Source: Halieaceae bacterium
GTDB lineage: Bacteria > Pseudomonadota > Gammaproteobacteria > Pseudomonadales > Halieaceae
Length of the DNA stretch: 37,788 bases
Direction: 5' to 3'
NCBI GenBank assembly: GCA_028280635.1
Contig: JANQLM010000116.1
Coordinates: 1 to 37,788 of the forward strand
The position numbers were made by a program, and so were the translations under genes. The notes beneath the pieces were generated by a model. It ran no database searches, had not been told where the DNA came from, and saw only the letters and a program-made list of their open reading frames with translations. The first letter of the stretch is position 1. Each line of letters starts with the position of its first letter. Shown here piece by piece: positions 33,325-37,788 of the stretch.

Positions 33325-35106
33325 TTGAATGCCACCGATATCAAGGACCCGGAATACTTCCACAAGGTAGTGGATTGCCAGTGGGCCTGTCCTGCCCATA
33401 CCCCTGTTCCCGAATATATCCGCCTGATCTCTGCCGGCCGTTATGACGACGCCTACATGATCAACTGGGAATCCAACGTGTTCCCGGGCGTTCTCGGCCG
33501 CACATGTGATAGACCCTGTGAGCCGGCCTGTCGCCGCGAACGCGTCGAAGACGAGCCGGTTGCGATCTGCCGACTGAAACGGGTCGCGGCCGACAACAAA
33601 GCGGATGGCGAAATTGATAAACGGCTGCCGAAGATTCCGCGCAAGAAAAACGGCAAGAAGATTGCCCTGGTCGGCGCCGGTCCGGCCTCGCTCACCGTGG
33701 CCCGCGACCTGATGCCGCTGGGCTACGAAATCCACATGTACGACGAACAGCTTGAGGGCGGCGGCATGATGCTGAGCCAGATTCCCGCCTTCCGCCTGCC
33801 TATCGAAGTGCTGCGCCAGGAGGTCAACTACATCCTCGACATGGGGGTCGTGACTACCTTCGATCACTACGTCGACAGTCTCAGGAGCGTGCTTGAGAAA
33901 GACTACGACGCAGTATTTGTCGGCACCGGCGCGCCCCGCGGCAAGGACCTGCCAAAACTACCCGGTCGCCAGGAAGCTGACGCCAACATCCATATCGGCA
34001 TTGAGTGGCTGGCCAATGTGGCCTTCGAGCACACCTCCAGTATCGGCAAACGCGTACTGGTACTGGGCGGCGGCAATACCGCCATGGACTGTTGTCGCAC
34101 CGCCCGGCGGTTGGGGGGCGAAGATGTCCGCGTCGTGGTGCGCAGCCCCTTCGCGGATATGAAGGCGTCGCCCTGGGAAAAAGAGGATGCCATGCACGAA
34201 GACATCCCCATCTACGACAATCATGTGCCCAGGGAATTTGTGATCGAGGATGGCCGGCTGCAGGGAGTGCGCTTCGAGAAAGTTGAAGCGGTTTACGACG
34301 AGGAGGGCGGCCGTGAGCTGGTGCCTACCGGTGAAGACCTGGTGTTTATGCCCTGTGACGATGTGCTGATGGCCATCGGCCAGGAAAACTCCTTCCCCTG
34401 GATTGAACGCGACATCGGCCTGGCCTTCGGCAAGTGGGATATGCCGGTGGTCGATGAAGTCACTTTCCAGTCCACCAACCCGCGGGTGTTCTTCGGCGGC
34501 GATTCCGCCTTTGGACCTGAAAACATTATTACCGCGGTGGCACACGGCCACCAGGCGGCGATCTCCATCGACCTGCTGTGCCGGGGCGAGGATGTCGGCT
34601 CGCGACCGCCGCCGATGACCAACCTGCTCACCACCAAGATGGGCGTGCACGAGTGGAGCTATGACAACAGTGTGGAGAACGACCAGCGTTACGTCGTTCC
34701 CCAGGCCGACAAAAAGCGCACCTTGCGGGATCGCAAGCTGGAGGTGGAGCTGGGCTTTGACGTGGAGACGGCTTTCCACGAAGCCCAGCGCTGCCTGAAC
34801 TGCGATGTGCAAACCGTGTTCGAGACGCCCAAGTGCATCGAGTGCGACGCCTGCGTGGATATCTGCCCGACGGACTGTATTTCCTTCATCACGAACGGCG
34901 ATGAGGAAGACCTGCGCCAGCGCCTGTCCGCGCCGGCGGGCAACCTCGCCCAGGACCTCTATGTGTCCACCGCGCTGCCCACCCAGCGGGTCATGGTCAA
35001 GGACGAAAACGTGTGCCTGCACTGCGGCCTCTGCGCCGAGCGCTGCCCGACGGCAGCCTGGGATATGCAGAAGTTTCTCTACAACGTGACCAAGGCGGGG
35101 GCGTAG
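33325..35106 (+). CDS. GltD-like FAD/NAD(P) oxidoreductase with added 4Fe-4S ferredoxin domain
   Basis: The 593-residue protein resembles the glutamate synthase small subunit/NADPH-oxidoreductase family. An N-terminal Fe-S segment has cysteines 18, 22, 61, 65 and 69 (CQWACPAH, CDRPCEPAC). FAD binding is by ALVGAGPASL and NAD(P) binding by VLVLGGGNTAMDC. A C-terminal 2[4Fe-4S] ferredoxin-like part follows, with CxxCxxC sets at 504-514 and 564-574. It should carry electrons between NAD(P)H and the Kor enzyme encoded next. The start is TTG at 33325 with GAGGG upstream; the nearby ATG at 33329 is out of frame. The following korA starts three bases after the stop. Confidence 0.9.
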   Translation: MNATDIKDPEYFHKVVDCQWACPAHTPVPEYIRLISAGRYDDAYMINWESNVFPGVLGRTCDRPCEPACRRERVEDEPVAICRLKRVAADNKADGEIDKRLPKIPRKKNGKKIALVGAGPASLTVARDLMPLGYEIHMYDEQLEGGGMMLSQIPAFRLPIEVLRQEVNYILDMGVVTTFDHYVDSLRSVLEKDYDAVFVGTGAPRGKDLPKLPGRQEADANIHIGIEWLANVAFEHTSSIGKRVLVLGGGNTAMDCCRTARRLGGEDVRVVVRSPFADMKASPWEKEDAMHEDIPIYDNHVPREFVIEDGRLQGVRFEKVEAVYDEEGGRELVPTGEDLVFMPCDDVLMAIGQENSFPWIERDIGLAFGKWDMPVVDEVTFQSTNPRVFFGGDSAFGPENIITAVAHGHQAAISIDLLCRGEDVGSRPPPMTNLLTTKMGVHEWSYDNSVENDQRYVVPQADKKRTLRDRKLEVELGFDVETAFHEAQRCLNCDVQTVFETPKCIECDACVDICPTDCISFITNGDEEDLRQRLSAPAGNLAQDLYVSTALPTQRVMVKDENVCLHCGLCAERCPTAAWDMQKFLYNVTKAGA

Positions 35107-35109
35107 GCC

Positions 35110-36972
35110 ATGAAGAGTATCGAATCGGTCAACGAGTTTGTCATCAAGTTTGCCAACGTGAACGGCACTGGCTCTGCCAGTGCCAACAATATGTTTGCCA
35201 AGGCGCTGTTCCGCATGGGACTGCCGGTCTGCCCCAAGAATATCTTTCCTTCCAATATCCAGGGCATGCCTACCTGGTACGAGGTGCGCGTCAGCGAAAA
35301 GGGTTACCTGGGCCGGCGCGGTGGTGTCGATATCGTGCTGTCGGTAAACCCCCAGAGCATGCCCAGGGATATCCAGGAAGTGGAGCCCGGCGGCTATTTC
35401 ATCTATGACAACACCAAACCCCTGGACCTGCGCCTGATCCGCAACGATGTGAATATCATCGGTATTCCCCTCACCGGCATCTGCAACCAGGAATACTCCG
35501 ATCCGCGCCAGCGCCAGCTATTCAAGAATGTGATTTATGTGGGTGCGCTGGCCGCCCTGCTGGATATCGACTTTGCGGCGCTGACCGGCCTGGTGGGCGA
35601 CCAGTTCAAGGGCAAGGAGAAACTGATAAAGCCCAATATCCACGCTCTGGAACTGGGCCACCAGTACGCCCGGGAAAACTTCGACTGCCCGATCTCCATC
35701 CGCGTTGAGCGGCGCGACCTGGTCGGTGACAGCATCCTCATGGATGGCAACACCGCCACGGCCCTGGGCTGTATCTACGGTGGCGCCACGTTTGCCGCCT
35801 GGTACCCGATTACGCCGTCTACCTCGGTGGCAGAGGCCTTTGAAACCTACTGCCGCCGCCTGCGCATCGATCCCGGCACCGGGCGCAAGAACTACGCCAT
35901 TATCCAGGCGGAGGACGAGTTGGCCGCTATCGGCATGGTGATCGGCGCCAGTTGGAACGGGGCGCGGTCTTTCACGGCCACCAGTGGCCCGGGCCTGTCG
36001 CTGATGCAGGAATTCCTGGGGCTGGCCTATTTCGCGGAAGTGCCGACGGTGTTGATTGACGTGCAGCGCGCCGGGCCCTCCACCGGTATGCCGACCCGGA
36101 CCCAGCAGTCGGACATCCTCTCGGCGGCCTACTGTTCACACGGTGATACCAAGCAGGTGCTGTTGTTCCCTTCCACGCCGAAGGAGTGCTTTGATATGGC
36201 CGCCGAGGCCTTCGACCTGGCTGAGCGCCTGCAAACACCGGTGATTGTTCTCAGCGATCTCGATCTCGGCATGAACGACAATATGTCCGAGCCCCTGCAG
36301 TGGGAGGATGGTCGCAGCTTTGATCGCGGCAAGGTCCTGTCCCGGTCCGAGCTGGACGAGTTGGACCGCTATGGCCGCTACGAAGACGTGGATATGGATG
36401 CCATCTGCTACCGCACTATTCCCGGTACGCACCCGGACAAGGGCGCTTTCGTGACCCGCGGTACCTCGCGGGACGAGTTCGCTGCTTACACCGAGATCGG
36501 GGAAGCCTACGAGCGCAATATGCTGCGGCTGATGGCCAAGTGGGAGACGGCGAAGCAGTACGTGCCCGCGCCCCAGTTTACGTCCAGCGCACAGTACACC
36601 CGTCACGGCGTGATCTTCTTCGGCACCAGCGAAGCCTCCAGTCTCGAAGCGCTCGACTACCTTGCGGAAGAGGGTGTCATGCTGGACGCCATGCGTGTGA
36701 GGGCCTTTCCCTTCAACGATGAGGTTGAGGCCTTCATCGACGAGCACGAGTTCACCTTCGTGATTGAGCAGAACCGGGATGCGCAGCTTCGCACCCTGCT
36801 GATGGCGGAGTTCGAGTTTGGCCCGGACAAGCTCAAGTCGGTACTGTGCTTCGACGGCACACCCATCTCCGCCCGCAATATCCGCAAGCAGATCCTGCAG
36901 CAGCTGCCGGGCTCCAACGTGACGCCGCTGCGGCGCGAAACCGCCGGTGTCGGCAAGGGAGAATCCGCATGA
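35110..36972 (+). CDS. korA: 2-oxoacid:ferredoxin oxidoreductase, fused gamma-alpha subunit
   Basis: The 620-residue protein joins the gamma-type domain (about 15-195) to the alpha-type pyrimidine-binding domain (about 205-450, with IYGGATFAAWYPITPSTS and SGPGLSLMQEF) and a C-terminal transketolase-like part. This is the usual KorA fusion in 2-oxoglutarate/2-oxoacid:ferredoxin oxidoreductases, which cleave a 2-oxoacid and CoA to acyl-CoA, CO2 and reduced ferredoxin. It has no Fe-S cysteines of its own; those sit in KorB and the GltD-like protein. It overlaps korB by four bases (ATGA), and the operon order oxidoreductase-korA-korB argues for one complex. Substrate preference (2-oxoglutarate versus branched or aromatic oxoacids) cannot be fixed here. 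Confidence 0.92.
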   Translation: MKSIESVNEFVIKFANVNGTGSASANNMFAKALFRMGLPVCPKNIFPSNIQGMPTWYEVRVSEKGYLGRRGGVDIVLSVNPQSMPRDIQEVEPGGYFIYDNTKPLDLRLIRNDVNIIGIPLTGICNQEYSDPRQRQLFKNVIYVGALAALLDIDFAALTGLVGDQFKGKEKLIKPNIHALELGHQYARENFDCPISIRVERRDLVGDSILMDGNTATALGCIYGGATFAAWYPITPSTSVAEAFETYCRRLRIDPGTGRKNYAIIQAEDELAAIGMVIGASWNGARSFTATSGPGLSLMQEFLGLAYFAEVPTVLIDVQRAGPSTGMPTRTQQSDILSAAYCSHGDTKQVLLFPSTPKECFDMAAEAFDLAERLQTPVIVLSDLDLGMNDNMSEPLQWEDGRSFDRGKVLSRSELDELDRYGRYEDVDMDAICYRTIPGTHPDKGAFVTRGTSRDEFAAYTEIGEAYERNMLRLMAKWETAKQYVPAPQFTSSAQYTRHGVIFFGTSEASSLEALDYLAEEGVMLDAMRVRAFPFNDEVEAFIDEHEFTFVIEQNRDAQLRTLLMAEFEFGPDKLKSVLCFDGTPISARNIRKQILQQLPGSNVTPLRRETAGVGKGESA

Positions 36973-37788
36973 GTTTCATCAACCCGTCCTTCCGCCACCC
37001 GGAGCTGCCGGTCAACGAGTTGGGCTACACCAAGCAGGATTACGAGGGCACTATCTCAACCCTGTGCGCGGGCTGTGGTCACGATTCCATCAGTGGCGCG
37101 ATCATCCGCGCCGTGCACGAGCTGTCGATCCCACCTCACCAGATCGCCAAGATGTCAGGCATCGGCTGCTCCTCGAAGACGCCAGCCTATTTCCTCGGCA
37201 ACTCCCATGGCTTTAACTCCGTGCACGGGCGCATGCCATCGGTGGCCACCGGCGCCGCCATGGCCAACCGCGACCTGATCTACCTGGGGGTGTCCGGCGA
37301 CGGCGACACGGCTTCCATCGGCATGGGTCAGTTTACCCACGCGATTCGCCGCAACCTCAACATGGTGTACATCGTCATGAACAATGGCTGCTATGGCCTC
37401 ACCAAGGGGCAGGACAGCGCCACCGCAGACGAGGGCTCGGCCAGCAAAAAGGGTGACCCCAACCCGTTCAGCTCCATCGATCTTTGCGCCACGGCGCTCA
37501 ACCTGGGCGCCACTTTTGTCTCGCGCAGTTTCTCCGGCGACAAGGAACAGCTCATCCCCCTGATCAAGGCAGCCATCAGTCATCGTGGCTTCGCGCTGGT
37601 GGACGTGATTTCTCCCTGCGTGACCTTCAACAATAACGCCGCTTCGACCAAGTCCTACGAGTTTGTGCGTGAGCATGCCGAGGCGACGGGCACCGTGGAC
37701 TTCGTGCCGATGCGTGAGGAGATTACCGCCCACTACGAGCCCGGAACCTCCAAGGAGGTGACGATGCACGACGGCTCCGTGCTGCACC
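36969..37788 (+). CDS. korB: 2-oxoacid:ferredoxin oxidoreductase, beta subunit (3' end outside window)
   Basis: The reading frame is open from ATG 36969 to the window edge (273 codons seen, no stop). The protein has the thiamine diphosphate motif SGDGDTASIG (109-118) with NNGCYGLTKGQ (138-148) completing the magnesium/ThDP site. The four cysteines expected for its [4Fe-4S] cluster are present: Cys33 and Cys36 (CAGC), Cys67 (GIGCSS) and Cys217 (SPCVTFN). It pairs with KorA, whose stop it overlaps. The visible part is nearly full length for the family, so only a short C-terminal tail is probably missing. Confidence 0.93.
   Translation, partial: MSFINPSFRHPELPVNELGYTKQDYEGTISTLCAGCGHDSISGAIIRAVHELSIPPHQIAKMSGIGCSSKTPAYFLGNSHGFNSVHGRMPSVATGAAMANRDLIYLGVSGDGDTASIGMGQFTHAIRRNLNMVYIVMNNGCYGLTKGQDSATADEGSASKKGDPNPFSSIDLCATALNLGATFVSRSFSGDKEQLIPLIKAAISHRGFALVDVISPCVTFNNNAASTKSYEFVREHAEATGTVDFVPMREEITAHYEPGTSKEVTMHDGSVLH

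Noticed and set aside
33958-35022. Minus-strand open frame (354 codons) opposite the GltD-like gene
   Set aside because: Antisense to clear Fe-S and nucleotide-binding motifs, and its own product has no recognisable domain.

Overview
The window is chromosomal DNA from a marine-type gammaproteobacterium. The high GC content, the two 7TMR-DISM diguanylate cyclases, the PKHD hydroxylase next to a TPR-sulfotransferase, and the fused KorA with a GltD-like partner suggest a Halieaceae/Cellvibrionales relative. That placement is inference; no marker gene fixes it. Coding density is high and several convergent genes touch or overlap at their stops (20167/20170, 24588/24607, 31629/31631).

Layout. 1-135 is the 3' end of a 5S rRNA gene with its terminator, so the window begins at the end of an rRNA operon. 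352-1634 is a two-gene, lower-GC cassette (ArnE/SMR-like flippase plus SAM methyltransferase). Short direct repeats flank it, one of which copies the 5S tail. 1870-5481 holds an unknown membrane protein, a class III aminotransferase, a ribbon-helix-helix protein and a beta-lactamase-fold hydrolase. 5643-13943 holds a lipobox-bearing diguanylate cyclase, a large secreted flavo-oxidase of unusual architecture, an AraC-type regulator and a divergent autotransporter. 13998-15387 pairs an exported trypsin-like protease with a HAMP-only membrane protein. 15661-20170 holds an NTF2-like exported protein with a flavin amine oxidase, then an MBOAT/SGNH acylation pair. 20167-24607 holds an M20 amidohydrolase, a class 3 lipase and a second diguanylate cyclase.

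24588-27894 is a translationally overlapping pair: a RoxA-like membrane-anchored dihaem cytochrome and an exported catalase-fold protein of the y4iL type. This is the best candidate for a poorly described redox system. 28088-31629 is a probable operon of a methyltransferase, a Tat-exported M19-fold protein that has lost half of its expected metal ligands, and a TPR-sulfotransferase. A PKHD 2-oxoglutarate hydroxylase and an alpha/beta hydrolase follow. 33325-37788 is a tight operon of a GltD-like FAD/Fe-S protein and both subunits of a 2-oxoacid:ferredoxin oxidoreductase; the last gene is cut by the window edge.

No CRISPR array, insertion sequence, phage gene, tRNA or complete toxin-antitoxin pair was recognised. 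No gene-free stretch exceeds 300 bases. The longest gaps are 15388-15660, 9943-10191, 1635-1869 and 139-351.
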